Part shown: in pieces, positions 11,401 through 23,707 of the stretch
How positions within the stretch are numbered: the stretch's first letter is position 1
Layout of the letters: the number at the start of each line of letters is the position of its first letter
Notes under the pieces: generated by a model
What the model was told of the DNA's origin: nothing
What the model saw: only the letters and a program-made list of their open reading frames with translations
Databases searched by the model: none
Source of the DNA: Primula veris
Lineage: Eukaryota > Streptophyta > Magnoliopsida > Ericales > Primulaceae
Assembly: GCA_963682055.1 (NCBI GenBank)
Contig: OY821749.1
Location: 19,480,631 to 19,544,630, forward strand
Direction: 5' to 3'
DNA length: 64,000 bases
Position numbers and translations under genes: made by a program

Positions 11401-14400
11401 TTTCAACGACATCATTGGTACATCAGAACCTAAAACCATAGTTACCATTAGGAAACGGGAGCAGAAAGGATATGAGAAATGGAAACGTAAATCGTGGCTG
11501 TAAAAATTTAGGAGAAACGGGAAACCCCTATTTGATAGACAGCCAAAATGAAAAATATACGATTTTACTTGGAAAATACTTAATAAGGTAAGAGTATGTA
11601 AAGTAACATATATGAATCAAATACAAAATAAACTACTATTGTTGATAGTACAAATTGGAAATAATAAAAAATGAATGATATCTTATTTCTTTCGAGTTTC
11701 CTAGTTTTCGGAAGCAAATTTCTGGCATGAGTTTGGGAAAAAACCGACACACGCAACAAAAATACTACTACTAATTCGGAGTATCTTATAATAAAACTTA
11801 CAAAGGGCCTTTTTTCAACTTATCAAGTAGGCCATCTTTCACGAGAGCGTCAACTCCTACTCCAGGAATAGATGAGTTTTCTTCACTAGCTATAAAAATA
11901 GCAACAACAGTTGACTTCAACTTTGGTTTTGTCTCTCCCAACCTCTTCATGAGTTCAGTTACTAAAGCAACATGTCCTAAACAATCCGTTGTTCCACGCC
12001 CACGGAGTTTATCTCCATCAATTGACATAGTGAAAGGATCAAAGTCCTGCAAACACAGTCGATAATCATTAAATATAATTCAACCACTTTTTTGCCAAAA
12101 AGAACAGAAATTGCAAACTAAAGAGCACAAACCTATAAAGACGATTCAAGTCTTACAAGTGTGCCAAATGCAAATAGTTGAAGTAGAAGAATAAAAAATT
12201 AATGTGTGCTCGATTTGAACACACACATGTAATCTCCTCGACAAGGTCAAAGTTTTATAGTCAAACAATTTGTATGCGATAAAGAAACTTAACCGACATG
12301 GTGAGCATAATTTAGAAACTGATTATATGTATGTCACATGTTATATAATATTATGGAATGTCCAGTTTTACTTAGTTATATGTTTTTGTTCTGTGATCCT
12401 TTTTTCCAACTAGATGATTGAGCCGTCAAAGTATCGAACACTTCTTCCCCAAAGGTGGAAAAGGTTTCATACACATCCATCTATATACTACATTTCAATA
12501 ACCGAAAGCTTGCGAAAGGTGCATCTACTCCTCTCAAGTTCCGTAGGAATATAACTCTGAAAACCAAAAAATCTTCACTCTTAAGCTAAGGGACATATGA
12601 CAAGGAACATGATAATATAGAAGCGACACTGGTAGGGACCAGTTTTAGCAGAGGACTCCGAGGTAGCAACTTAAACTGCCTTAGGTAAAATCAAGAAATG
12701 ATTATTCCTAGTCAAAGAAAAGTAGTGCAAAACATAGCAATATTCATCACGAAAAGTCGAGAAACAATAAAGTAATACATAAAACAAACAATTCAATACT
12801 AGCGTCAAATACTCATAGGACTACTGACCCATCGGCTAGGGATTGTCAACTTTTTTATAATTTAGATGCTAAGTTGTTAATGCACGAGGATGATTTATCT
12901 GCTTTTCTGGCTCCTAAAGGAGCAAGTATGAGGAACACAACCAATAGAAAGAGAACACCCCGAACTGACTCCAATTACAGAACTGCCACTGAAAATTTAT
13001 CACTATATCTACAAAAGATAATTTTGGACGTGGAACAAAACAGCCACTTTCCTAATCCTAAAACGTAAGATTACAGAATCCAACAAAACTAATGCAAGAT
13101 TAAAAGCATAGGTTTCGGAAAAAAACAACCCGAGATCCCAACCTAACACAAATTAAGTTTTTCGTTAAGTGAAAGTTTGAGGGTTATGGTAGTCTTCGCC
13201 CAATTATATGCTGCAAGGTCAAGGCAGACCATGTAGTACTAAAGGCTAAACTACACAAAAAGTTCAATACCTTCATTACTACACATTCGTATGTCACAGT
13301 AGTTAATCCAAAATTAACATGGTCAAGGAACAAAAAAAGTACACAATGATACTTATCGATAATTAAGGTGTTTTATCGTAAGGTAATCATACATCTCTCC
13401 CTTTTGGAATTAGTATCAATATAACCGTGACAACCAAAATATTCACTCCAATGCTACAGCCTACAATAATATGAACAAGATGGTATAGAAGCAATTATGG
13501 ACATTATAAAAAGAGGACACAAATGGTGGCAACTTAAACAAGAATTTACCAAAACGATAATAATGCAAACACTGCAACATTCAACCTGGGTATTTTTTCT
13601 AACAAATTATCCGATACTTAGCAACTCAAAACCAATTCATTGGCAGAACAGGAACCCATATGGAGAGTCTAAATTTAACGTGGCAAAGCTAAAATCGGCA
13701 ATATTTTGTTCATTTATGACACATTGTAAAAAGATTGGTTTTTTCTTCATTTGGGTAATGCAACTCCTTTCAGCCTACTCTACACGGTCTGGGTATACAC
13801 AACAAAACTAATTCACGGTGCAACAAAAAAAGGCCACTATCCTAATCCTAAAACCAATATATATTGTTAAATGCAAACACTAGAATATTGAACCTATGTA
13901 TTTATTTTCTGACAAAGCACTCAATGCTTCGCAACTCAAGAAATCCCGGTAACAGAATACGATCCTTATATGGGAAGAGCCAAAATCAGGGTGCTGAAAT
14001 AATTTCACTCAATTGTTACAAATCGTAATCCAAAATTTCTGCTATTATTATACATGGTGCAGAGAAATTTAATGCGGAAATAATTTCTGTTAGAAAGGCT
14101 AAAATCAGCATTATTTCACTCAACTATAACACGTCCTAAAAGAACGTTTTTTTCTTGATATGGCATGACGCAGCTCCGTTCAGCTACGCCGAGTATCCAA
14201 CTAAACACAAAAAACTAATTAAATACAAAACAGTGTCTTAAAAAGGAAAAAGTTAAAACGTTTCTGTAAGGGTTACGCTAACAGAGTAAAAAGTGTAAGC
14301 TTTTAGCAGCCTAAAAAGGCAGAAAATCGGGCTTTTTGAGCTTTTATCGAGCTTTGAATCAAAGATTTTTAAGCTTTTATCGAGCTTTGAATAGAAGATT

Positions 14401-14975
14401 TTTAAGCTTTTATCGAGCTTTGAATCGAAGATAAGCTTTTATCCTACATCGAGCTCATCGAACATTTATCGAGCTATTGTCAAGGTTTTATCCTACATCA
14501 AGCTTATCGAGCTTTAAAACTTTCATCTAGCTTCTAACGAGCTTTGAATCAAAGACTTTTCACTACGAAACGCGCTTTACAAAACATTGAATAACAAAAC
14601 CACAAAACATATAACTAGTCAATAATAATATATAAATATGTAAAAATATACCCAATCTTCGGGATTAGCAGTGACAACATCCATATGCATACCGACAAAC
14701 GACAAGACCCTCCCCTCCTCGGTGCCAGGATACTCAACGATAAGGTTACCCCTGTTCTCATGATACGTCACGTGACGAACAACCAGCGGTCCACCGCCAG
14801 TCGAGGTACTAAGCGGTAACAGGGAATTAAGCACATGTTTGACAATCTTGTCTTCTTGTGGAATAAGTTCAGGTGGGTTGTTTTGTACGTGTTTTGATTC
14901 TCCGATTAAATTGGTTAAGAGGGTTACGTACGAGTCCTTGTTCAGCTCGCCTAGGGTTTCCTTTACACAAGTCAT
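8458..14975 (-). CDS. NAOD: M20-family metallohydrolase, acetylornithine deacetylase-like, ten exons
   Basis: I rebuilt ten exons with GT/AG borders: 14975-14652, 12046-11802, 11033-10925, 10359-10221, 10003-9946, 9867-9850, 9715-9593, 9438-9285, 9185-9152 and 8561-8458. They join without a stop into 1308 nt, 435 residues. The protein matches the plant M20/M25/M40 group annotated as acetylornithine deacetylase, which removes acetate from N-acetylornithine to give ornithine for arginine and polyamines. Expected di-metal site residues are present: H97 and D99 in GMHMDV, D129 in GTTDCLGH, the E163-E164 pair in ASEENSS, D194 in WIDTADKQ, and H408 in TYHAKNEYC. The dimerisation (lid) domain sits roughly between residues 200 and 320. 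No obvious targeting peptide is seen, so a cytosolic location is inferred. Exon 6 is an 18-nt microexon. Intron 1 (2605 bp) contains repeats. The family and exon model are secure; substrate specificity is inferred from homologues. Confidence 0.93.
12047..14651 (-). other. Long first intron of the M20 gene with internal duplications
   Basis: The intron is 2605 bp, against 60-770 bp for the others. Diverged direct duplicates lie at roughly 13565-13812, 13870-14035 and 14095-14222. They share blocks such as GCTAAAATCGGCA/GCTAAAATCAGCA with TATTTC, ATTTATTTTCTGACAAA-like pieces, and a terminal ACAAAAAACTAATT-like segment. A 33-bp tandem repeat follows (separate entry). I see no coding exon in it. 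Confidence 0.6.
14340..14560. repeat. 33-bp tandem repeat in intron 1 of the M20 gene
   Basis: Three copies of a unit beginning GCTTTTATCGAGCTTTGAAT start at 14340, 14373 and 14406 (period 33). A shortened copy starts at 14435. Beyond it, degenerate ATCGAGCT and AAGCTTATCGAGCTT pieces continue to about 14560. The unit is rich in AGCT and ATCGA palindromes. Confidence 0.8.
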
Positions 14976-16690
14976 TTTTTATCTAGAGCCAGAGATATTA
15001 AGGGGATGCAATATTCAAGTATCTCAATACAATATTAGCACATTTTTGGATGATTTCTGTATTTTAAAATTCAGATTCCCTTTCTTTAACGATAGTGGTG
15101 GGTTATTAGTATTTTTTTATTCTTAAAAACTCGACTAAAAATTAAAATGATCTAAAAAAATTTAAAATTTTAGTATATGTTTGGCATCAATTTTTTTTAT
15201 TTTAAAAGTCCATATCCGTTTGATATTACTGTTTTTTTTAACTTTTAAAATTTTAGATTTTAAAGAAATATAACTAGAAAAGTTAAAAGCAAAAAAGACA
15301 CACAGTTTAGAGATTTTGTTAGCTTTATCGCCATCAATTTAAAATTTTAAATGAATATTGTTCTTTATCTCAACTAAAATTTTATTCGTATACTTGACGT
15401 GTTACTTGCTCGTTTAAATATGATATTTTGAAAATTTATCAAAAAAATGTCTTATAAAGTTATTTTTATTGAAAAGGCAAAATGTTATTAGCTAATGTCA
15501 AAAATAAATATGTTGAAATTTAGGTTTTTTAAGTTTTTACCCAAAAGTCGTGTATATTTTGGAAAGCAAATTTTTTTTCTACTGCTTTCTGAAAGCAGTT
15601 TTTTGACTGAAAAAGCTGATGACAAACGGAGCCTTAGAATCTATCTTTTTGCTGGATTTTTGGATTTTAAAAATCATATTTTTTTGTCAAAAAATCTGAT
15701 ATCAAACGGACTAGTCTATTTTCATTGGACGATTAGTAATGCCGTCCAGTTTTGTCAGATTAAGAATGAGATTAAAAAGAAGGTTAAAAACGATTGAAGT
15801 ACTTTCAATGTACTCTATAGTCTATAGTTTAATTGTTGGAAGGCTAAAAAAAATTAGAGTTATTTAAGTTTTAGTGTAGGACGTAAATTTATTTTAAGTT
15901 TTAATATAAAACTTATGATTTTCATATATATTTTTATGTTTTTTAAAACAAATTATTGACTTCTAATAACCGATTTTACGTTTAAATAAATTTCTACATG
16001 TAAAATATTGATTATTGAATCGTATTGAATTGTACAAATACAAATTTTATTTTTTCATCTATTTTTATATTTTTAACTAAAACTTAAATAAGTTGTATTT
16101 TTTGACCTACACTTAATAAAAGATCAAAAACTGTACCAGTCAAAAAATTCCCCGTATTTCAATACCACCTATAATTATATTTTCTAGAAAAAATACAATA
16201 GTGAAACGGTTGAAGGGAAAAATGTTGTTTAGTAGTCTCTACTATTGACAAAAACCATTTTTGGTAACTGTTCTTTAAGTTTCGTATTTTGGGTTTCATC
16301 CGATTAGATAACCGATGTTAAATAAATTGACATAATTGAAATCGTATACTCACTTAAAAACTAGTTACTTCGTTTATGTCAACGTCCGTCAAATCTCTTC
16401 AATACCTGACATGGTGACTACAGTTCCATCATTTTATTGTTGAAATGGTACTCCTTTTAGAAAGAAATTTAGATCTTAAATACATTGAAAACTTTGGACT
16501 AAATTTCCCCTATCTACCTACGGAAGATGAAAAAAAAACTATTGGTGAAGGTTGGTGCTAAATGTTGGGACACCCTCACCATTCTAATTTATTAATTTTA
16601 AAAGGCGCCATTTATCCATTTATACTAAATATAAATATTGTAATCTCGATAGTTACCGTTGTTTACAAATAACGGGTCTATTTGTTTTAA
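14976..16690. other. 5' flank of the M20 gene and AT-rich DNA
   Basis: A pyrimidine-poor leader lies next to the ATG, but no clear TATA box. Between about 15170 and 15715 there are motifs such as CTTTCTGAAAGCAG and CAAACGGA, resembling ends of decayed non-autonomous DNA transposons. Boundaries cannot be placed. The remainder is featureless. Confidence 0.3.
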
Positions 16691-16692
16691 CT

Positions 16693-16880
16693 TTTTAGCA
16701 TCAGCTTAGTTGGTAAAGTGGTCTACTTATGAAAACATATTCGAATAATTATCGGGAGACTTGTTTCCTCATCACAAATCAAATTTTTATTCTGTCGTTC
16801 TTTTCGTTTCTCAATCCTTGTTTTTCATTTCTCATTATTTTTTAACGTGCAAATTTTAAAATTTTATTTTATTCAAATTT
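16693..16880 (+). mobile_element. Possible tRNA-derived SINE relic
   Basis: The segment AGCATCAGCTTAGTTGGTAA AGTGG (from about 16699) looks like the D-arm and box A of a tRNA-type pol III promoter. ATTCGAATAAT about 35 bp later resembles a weak box B. A T-rich tail follows. It does not fold as a full tRNA, so a decayed SINE head is the better reading. The evidence is weak. Confidence 0.3.
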
Positions 16881-17452
16881 CACGTTTTTGTTTCTTGTTT
16901 TACTTCCCGATTTCCTTTCATGGCAGCTATATTGGAAACTTAAAGAAAATAGGCAAAAGGAGATGCAGTGAAGAAATTTAATCTCATAAACTACAGCTCA
17001 AGTAACAACACCATGAGAGCTCCATATACAAATAATGCCTTACAAAAAATACATTCATAAAATATTAAATAATGTAAAATGCAAATACATTAATACAATA
17101 TGTATAATCATAGAAAAGAATCGGCCACTTTTTGGATCGTACCCTAGTAGGCTCAGTCACTTATCTAAGCCTTTGGTTGACCCTGTTTAATGTAATGTTA
17201 ATGTATATAAGCGTGAGCTTAAGGTGTAAACAAAACAATATGCCCATTTCGTAATTACACGAACAAATTTGTTAACTTAAGGGTGTGTTTAATTGCTCTG
17301 TGCAATTTCATTAATTTTAAAAGATGGTACTTTACTACAAAATTGGAAAATAACAAATACGAGGTATAAATGAATGGGCCCAAGCCGTGTGTGAACAGTC
17401 ATGTGTCCCATTTAATTAGCTTCTTCGTATTTACTGCTCTTTCTTTATTATT

Positions 17453-17664
17453 TAATTATTTATTACGAAACTATGTGTAATTTTGATCGGTTTATAACTT
17501 CTATCAAAATTGTCAAAATGAATTTTTTAAAATCTAATCATAAAATTTAATACTTGAACTATATGATCAACTTTTGAAAATTTTTATTATAACAAATTTG
17601 ATACAAGTTCTTGACGGGTCAAAATTACATGTATTTTTATAATAGACAATTAAATAGGAAAAAA
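17453..17664. mobile_element. Stowaway-like MITE, copy 2
   Basis: This is the same family as 2654-2893. It shares TTACGAAACTATGTGTAATTTTGATC in two overlapping pieces, ATCAAAATTGTC, and the mirrored right arm AATTTGATACAAGTTCTTGA. The extreme ends are degraded (GGAAAAAAAA instead of the CTCCCTCCGTTC complement), so the borders are approximate. Confidence 0.6.
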
Positions 17665-19833
17665 AAAATATGTTTATTTATGCTAGTTATACTTGTACAG
17701 TTGTACTCATAAATCACAAGCACTTAAGTTGAAAAAGTGAAATTAGACCAGATCACGTTACTCATAATTAGCTCATTGGTATTTTACTCGTTAGATCAGA
17801 TGTGTTTTCCAATTTCCGGTGTCATTCAAATCACATCTGTATTCTTTAAAACAATCAGCTTATTTAACTGTTTATGGTACAGTCACTTTAATCACTGTTA
17901 GATTAAAAAATGGATGGTTGGATAATATTTTTCAATAACTAATTTATTTTTTATATTTTCAATAAATTAGAATTTGATAAATTAAAAACAAATTGTACAA
18001 AACAATAAAAACCAAATAAAAATATAAAACTCTAGGGGGGCCTATCCTAAACTTAAATATTAATCAATTTTTTTTTAATCCATTTAACATATTTTTATAC
18101 GAACGGGTTGTGAACTGGCGAGCCTGATTTTCTAGGCCGGCGTGGTCACAGACCGGTTCACCTAGATCCGGGGTGATACGCGGCCTATGATTGACAGACC
18201 CGGGTAGCATGCTGTGGTGATTGTATTGCCCCGGACGAGGGGTTGTCGACATTCCCTCGCCATGAACCAGTCATGTAAGTCCCTGTTCATAATAATTCTC
18301 AGGTAAATGCGATCATGTGAACTACACCAAATATCCCTACAGTTTGAAGTCTGGGCCAACATTTACATTAATTATCCCTAAAGTTTGGAGTTTAATTCTA
18401 CCTTATCCTCGCATGCATAATGAAAATACTGTCAATTACTCTTCAAACAGCTATGAATATGTTTCCAAATTTACGTGACATGTAATTTAATTAGATAGAA
18501 TTTTTTTAAAGAACTACGATTCATGAACTAATTAACAGAGTGGAGACTAAACTGAAATTTGTGTAAATGACTAAAGAGATGCTTATGTGAGTATCCCTAA
18601 CATTTAACTAAAGGTTTCAATCTTTGTAAAAAATGTCAATGTATGTTAGAATGTTTGGGAAATGGCAGCGACGAAGATACTAAAAACAATATATCAAGAA
18701 TCTATATACACACATATCATTTATCAATATGATAATAATGCATCGTTTTAGAGCATAGGTGTACGCGTTTAGTGGATTTAGCAATTACGAACGACAATGA
18801 GGGTTAAATAAATGACAACTGACAAATACAAAAACTCAAAAGTTCCATAATGGAAGAAAGTGTAACATAATTCTGAACTAATTACAATGTGCTTGCTGTC
18901 AATTAAATTTATATAGGTACAAATCTCAAAAGCATCCGTAACAAAAGACATCACTAGCTAACAGAAAGAATACCTTTTATATGATCAATTTTGACAAATT
19001 AGACAAAAAAAGTCATCATATATTTGTATGACAGTAAACAACTGTGACAATTATCATGAGTAAACCCAATATTTATTTTTATAACAATGCATAACTTGTA
19101 GTACATTCAAATAAGCTGTGCTTTTTCCATATGCTTTGTGTGGAGTTTAACTTTGAAAAAGAGCAAACAAAAAATCAGAACTTGGAACAGCTTACCCAAC
19201 CGCAATAGAAAGAACTGTATTATTAATAAAAGAACACGTTAGCAACATCGTTAACACTGTACTTTCAATCTTTTGTTGTCTTTTCCAAAAGCAATATAGC
19301 ACCCATCAGGAAACATCGAAAATACTAATACTAGCACAAGAAATTATACACCAGTCTGAATGGGGAGAAAAACAGAAATCAAAGGTTGACCAGAATATTA
19401 CTCTTGAGATTTGACCGTTACGGGTTTTCAAGCAACGTAATTACTCCGTAGTCCTAACTGCCCAAAAGGCATATAGATTGAACCTCTTCCGATTAACATC
19501 CGGAAGTTAATCAAGTCAACTGATACATCTACTATACATCGTACCACTTTCTAGATGAGTACCAACTTCAAGAGAACTATCTAACTTCCTCTGAACCTTT
19601 ACGTAAATGTCTACTTTCTATATGCGTTTTTTCATCAACCCTCGAAGACCTCTAAGTTAAATACTCAATAAACATGGTATATAGCTATTTACAAAATCCA
19701 TAGTTTGAAAACAATCCAGAATTTACTTCTTTTTATCATTCCTAGAAAAAATCTCTACATTGAACTTGAAACTAGGAAAAAACCAGCAGGAGATTATGGA
19801 AATGAAATCCCAGCAGAAACCAGCGGTTGTTGT
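17665..19833. other. Intergenic with one GC-rich patch
   Basis: The DNA is mostly AT-rich with no supported gene. At 18095-18260 a GC-rich block (GGCCGGCGTGGTCACAGACC and neighbours) interrupts it. Open frames there have no recognisable domain, and no terminal repeats were found. A relic of an unrelated transposon is possible. ATCCCTAAAGTTTGGAGT-like motifs near 18308-18400 recall degraded non-autonomous elements. Confidence 0.35.
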
Positions 19834-20074
19834 TGTAAGAATCCAAATTTTTGTAAGGAAATACTGTGATAAATAGAAGAAACGGATATCTCATATCGTC
19901 TAAATATGTGAACATTTATATGGTATATAAACTACTACTATCCTTCTTCCAATCAACAGGACCTTTCAAATTCGTGCGACCTAAAAAGCGAGGACGAAAT
20001 TGGGTCAAAACGGACAGTATTGGTGGTAGGAAGTAGATGGTGACGGTTCGGTCGGAGGACCGAGTCGTTACAAT

Positions 20075-20087
20075 TGGTATCAGAGCC
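20075..20087 (+). promoter_or_regulatory. Primer-binding site 1 (tRNA-iMet) of the TRIM element
   Basis: TGGTATCAGAGCC follows LTR 1 after two bases. It is the classic complement to the 3' end of plant initiator methionine tRNA, used to prime reverse transcription. Confidence 0.85.
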
Positions 20088-20419
20088 GCTATCTAGCCGA
20101 TGTCGGGACTAGTACGAGTAATTGAACCCGGAAGGATGGGTTGCCCGATGAGAACGTCGTGGCTGAAGGGAGTCAAAGTGTAAAAATCCGGATTTTCGTA
20201 GGGAATTGCCGTGATGAAGATAAGAAATGGCTATCACACATCGCCTATATATGTGAATATATATATGATATATAAGTTAGTAGTATGCTCTTTTTTATCA
20301 CATGAGTCATTTAAAACCGTGTGGCGTAAGAAGCCATTACGGAATTGGAACAAAACAGACAGTATTGGTGGTAGAAAGCAGATGGTGGCACTTCGGTCGA
20401 AGGACCAGCTAGTTACAAT

Positions 20420-20432
20420 TGGTATCAAAGCC
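20420..20432 (+). promoter_or_regulatory. Primer-binding site 2 (tRNA-iMet) of the TRIM element
   Basis: TGGTATCAAAGCC follows LTR 2 with the same two-base spacing. It differs from site 1 by one base (A for G), as expected of an ageing copy. Confidence 0.8.
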
Positions 20433-20595
20433 GCTATCTACCCGATGTTGTGAGTAGCACGAGTGAGTGAACCCCAAAAGGACGTCATGACCGACGAGTA
20501 CGTCGTGCCTGAAGAGTAGAAGAATATAAAATTCCAGATTTCCGCAAGAAAATGTCATAGTGAAGAGAAGGAATGGATATCGTCTCCATTGACTG

Positions 20596-21512
20596 CTATG
20601 TACTAGTATTAATTCAGGAAGTGGGTTGTTGTTCCTAGAAAAAAAAAATCACAAAGGAAGTATTTTCTGTCTCGAATTCAATCAATCGCTCACATAATGG
20701 TTTTGAGATTTGTTTTTCTAAGACCAAGCATGATTTCTTGAAAATAGATTTATTCACCAACTTCATTACTTTGCGACTCCCAACAAAATGATGCGATAGA
20801 ATGTAAGCATCGAATTCTACTTGATGTTGCTAGAGCATGAGAAAGGTACGAACTAATGTCTTAGCCTAATAATGCATCCCGGGTAATATCCCCCCCCCTC
20901 CCCAACAAACCTCCTCTTCCCGCCTCTTTCTGCGTTGGATGAAATTTACTGAGGTTGTGCTTTCTTGATTAGATAAGACATAGTATATGATATGACCAGT
21001 CATATCTATTTATTAGATATACTCGTCATAAATTAAATTAATGCTTTCTTTCTCCTTGATGATATCTATATGATTATTGAGTATACCTTCTCGTGTGTAT
21101 CTTGCGTCAAGGCCGAAAGGGAGTGTTATTCCCCAGTCATGATGGGGTATTTATTGTCAATTAATATTAGTGATAAATAGTAGGACGAAGGATTTTATTC
21201 ATACCTAATAGAATAACAAGCATATAAATTAACCTCCATCAATTCACACCGCTCAAAAGCACATTTTTGATGAGCGTACCAAACATGTTAGAATTGATTA
21301 TCATTTTGTTTGAAAAAAGATTCAAGCAGGTATTCTTTCTCATTTCTATCTAAAATCTAGTAACGATTTGCCTACATTTTACAAAGCCACTTAAAAGCGA
21401 ATATCATCACCAATTACTATGCAAGTCTCGCGTTGTTGACTTTTTATTCATTGTTCTCCAATGGAATATTGAATTATTTTGAACTAAAAAACTCAATTTT
21501 TATTGTTATATG
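20596..21512. other. Intergenic, nothing recognised
   Basis: AT-rich DNA with a C-run at 20890-20900. No gene, RNA or transposon end can be supported. Confidence 0.35.
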
Positions 21513-21872
21513 TGGAGAAAAAATACGTTTAATTTACTGTACTAGCAATATTTAACAATTTAGGTATTGTAATACCACTTTTAACAATTGAGATATTGGT
21601 CTACATATTTTCATCCAATTAAGGTACTAAGAGCATAAATCGACGAAATTTGAGTCGTTATATCTCACATTTAAGATATATTTTTGACGGTTATTTATAG
21701 AATTGTACTCAATACGTGATATATGAAAGAATAAAAGTGCAATTACATCAGTTTGTTTAACGTTAGGTCCTCAATTGTGACAGAATTCGTAATTCAGTAC
21801 CTCAATTGTTAAAAATGATACTTCAATATATAAATTGTTAATCACGGATAGTACAAACGTATTTTTTCCTAT
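21513..21872. mobile_element. Foldback element with AACAATT..AGGTAT-type arms
   Basis: The left arm (GGAGAAAAAATACGTTT ... TTAACAATTTAGGTATTG ... TTTTAACAATTGAGATATTG) is mirrored by the right arm, which ends AAACGTATTTTTTCC. Arms are about 90-100 bp with a middle of about 170 bp. The internal phrase TTAACAATTGAGGTACTGA also occurs in the foldbacks at 34.4 and 37.8 kb. No clear target duplication was found. Confidence 0.6.
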
Positions 21873-23707
21873 TTGATAGTTTTTAAGTATTAATTCGTTA
21901 CTGGATGTCAGTTATTCAATATTTTGGTATTCAGTTAGTATGGAATTTGATATACCTATCTTCATATACATTTGGAACCATAAAAGTGCCTATAAATTGT
22001 CACTATACAAATTAATGAAAAATACAAGTACAGAATTATATATCTATATCCTTCTTTTACTAGTATCAACTTTTTTCATAAATACATTTTCATTTTATGC
22101 AGACTTAACAACCCTTTACATGACTTTAATTGAGACTGTAAATTTACGAAGTGTTACCACGCAGTTGTGTTGTAAAAGAATAAGATACTGCAATGATTAC
22201 TTAGTCGGACTAAATTAATAGTAATGACATGGAACTCCGTGCCCATGCAATGAAAGATTGAAGAAGACACAACCACAGTACTATATGTGAACATGTGGTC
22301 ATACATATACAGTCGTAAACACTTCACCAACCATTTACAATTTTTAAAGGTGGAACAACTAATAAAATAATTTAGTTATTGTGGTATCACATTAAAAATG
22401 ATTATTTTTTGATTTTTGCTTATGTGTTAGGTTTTTAGTGATTGTGGTATCCATATTTTTAGTACATCCGGTCTACAATAATGTTACTCTTATATACAAT
22501 AAATTTCACCGGATAGGGTTTGTTTGTGCTTCTGATGATCACTATTCGTAGATGTCTACATTTTAACTTTGTACTGTCAAAAATCTTTGGTAGATCTTAG
22601 TTGGCTTCTCCTCTCTTTAATCTTTGTCACACTGAGATACTTGTGCTGCTTTATCGATTTTTAACTTGTTAGGCTTTTTGGCCAGGCATTCATGGTAAAA
22701 GTAAACTTTCAGATTTGATTTTACTAGTCATTTCCGGCTTTGGTAATGTTTTTCATTTCCAAATTTGTCAATATTTTATCACGGAACAAAAATAACTTTT
22801 GAACAAATTTCTTATTTCAAACTTCTTTTTCTGAATATAGGTAGAATTTTGCTATTTCGCTTGCCCTTCTAACTCTTTTAGTGTATTGCAAAACTTATTA
22901 TACTCCAAATTTTCTCTACTACTTCTTTTCCCTGACAAATCCCTTTATTAAATATTCCACAGAATCGTTTTGAGTTAGATTTTCGGTCTATGTTGTGAGA
23001 TATATGTTCAACTACAAGATTATTAATAAATTCCATCTTCAACCTTTTACTTCTAATTTTACTTTTCAAACAAACTTTACCCTACAAAAATAATGGTAAC
23101 TGCTGATCATTAACCAGGAACATTGAATTCATCAGGATTTTTTGTTTGTTTGTAATTTATCATGGTGAGTTCACATCTAGGGTTTTCTGAAACAACTAAG
23201 AAATTGTGCTGCGAAACAGCTAGTCTGAACACCGCGCCACCACCACAGATGTAGAAAAATGAATTCGTGGTCTTATTCGTGACTTGTGAAGAAATTTATG
23301 TTAATTTTGCACGAGTGTAAATAATTAACTACTCAAAGTGAAAAGAAAATGCAATAAATATATGAAGAAAACTAAAATGCACCACGAGAAATTTTCCAAT
23401 AATTATAAATGTATATGCTACTATCATGTGAAAGAATAGAGATAGAGTTATGGAGTGAATGACAGATAAAGTCGTACAGAGAGAAAAGAGGGGACCAAAA
23501 CATTCAACTGCAAGGTTATAAGTAGCAAGTACTTGAAATATTTGCAGGCCTATATGTTATGTGTTTCTCTTAGCTGGCTTCATATCCCGGCTATAGTGTG
23601 GTCCTCAAATGGTAATAAGTCCATATATATCTAAGATTTGGGAAATTGAAGTGTCCCGAGAAATTTATTTTTCTGGGTTTGGCAGGTTAATTTTAGTTAA
23701 AGTAGAA
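21873..23707. other. Intergenic, nothing recognised
   Basis: AT-rich DNA. The longest frame (92 codons near 21940-22218) has no domain and ordinary non-coding composition. I see no RNA gene or transposon end. Confidence 0.35.

Larger units (their letters stand above)
19834..20595 (+). mobile_element. Tandem TRIM retrotransposon array: LTR-int-LTR-int-partial LTR
   Basis: Two LTR-like copies of 239 bp each lie at 19834-20072 (TGTAAGAATCC ... GTTACA) and 20179-20417 (TGTAAAAATCC ... GTTACA), with TG...CA ends. A third, cut short, starts at 20525 and fades near 20595. Each complete LTR is followed, after AT, by a primer-binding site complementary to initiator-Met tRNA. The spacers between LTRs are only 106 and 107 bp and encode nothing. 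A purine-rich GGCTGAAGGGAG-like tract precedes LTR 2. LTRs of this size with a tiny non-coding interior define TRIM elements. The three-LTR tandem is probably a product of recombination between LTRs. No 5S rRNA-like sequence was seen in the LTRs. Confidence 0.8.

Noticed and set aside
16693..16770. Functional tRNA gene
   Set aside because: Box A-like sequence is present but the arms do not pair into a cloverleaf and box B is poor. A SINE relic is more likely.
18064..18362. Two overlapping minus-strand frames in the GC-rich patch
   Set aside because: Short, overlapping in different frames, with no recognisable domain. Treated as non-coding.
19834..20595. Cassandra-type TRIM carrying 5S rRNA sequence in its LTRs
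   Set aside because: I looked for 5S promoter boxes in the LTRs and saw none, so only the general TRIM label is supported.
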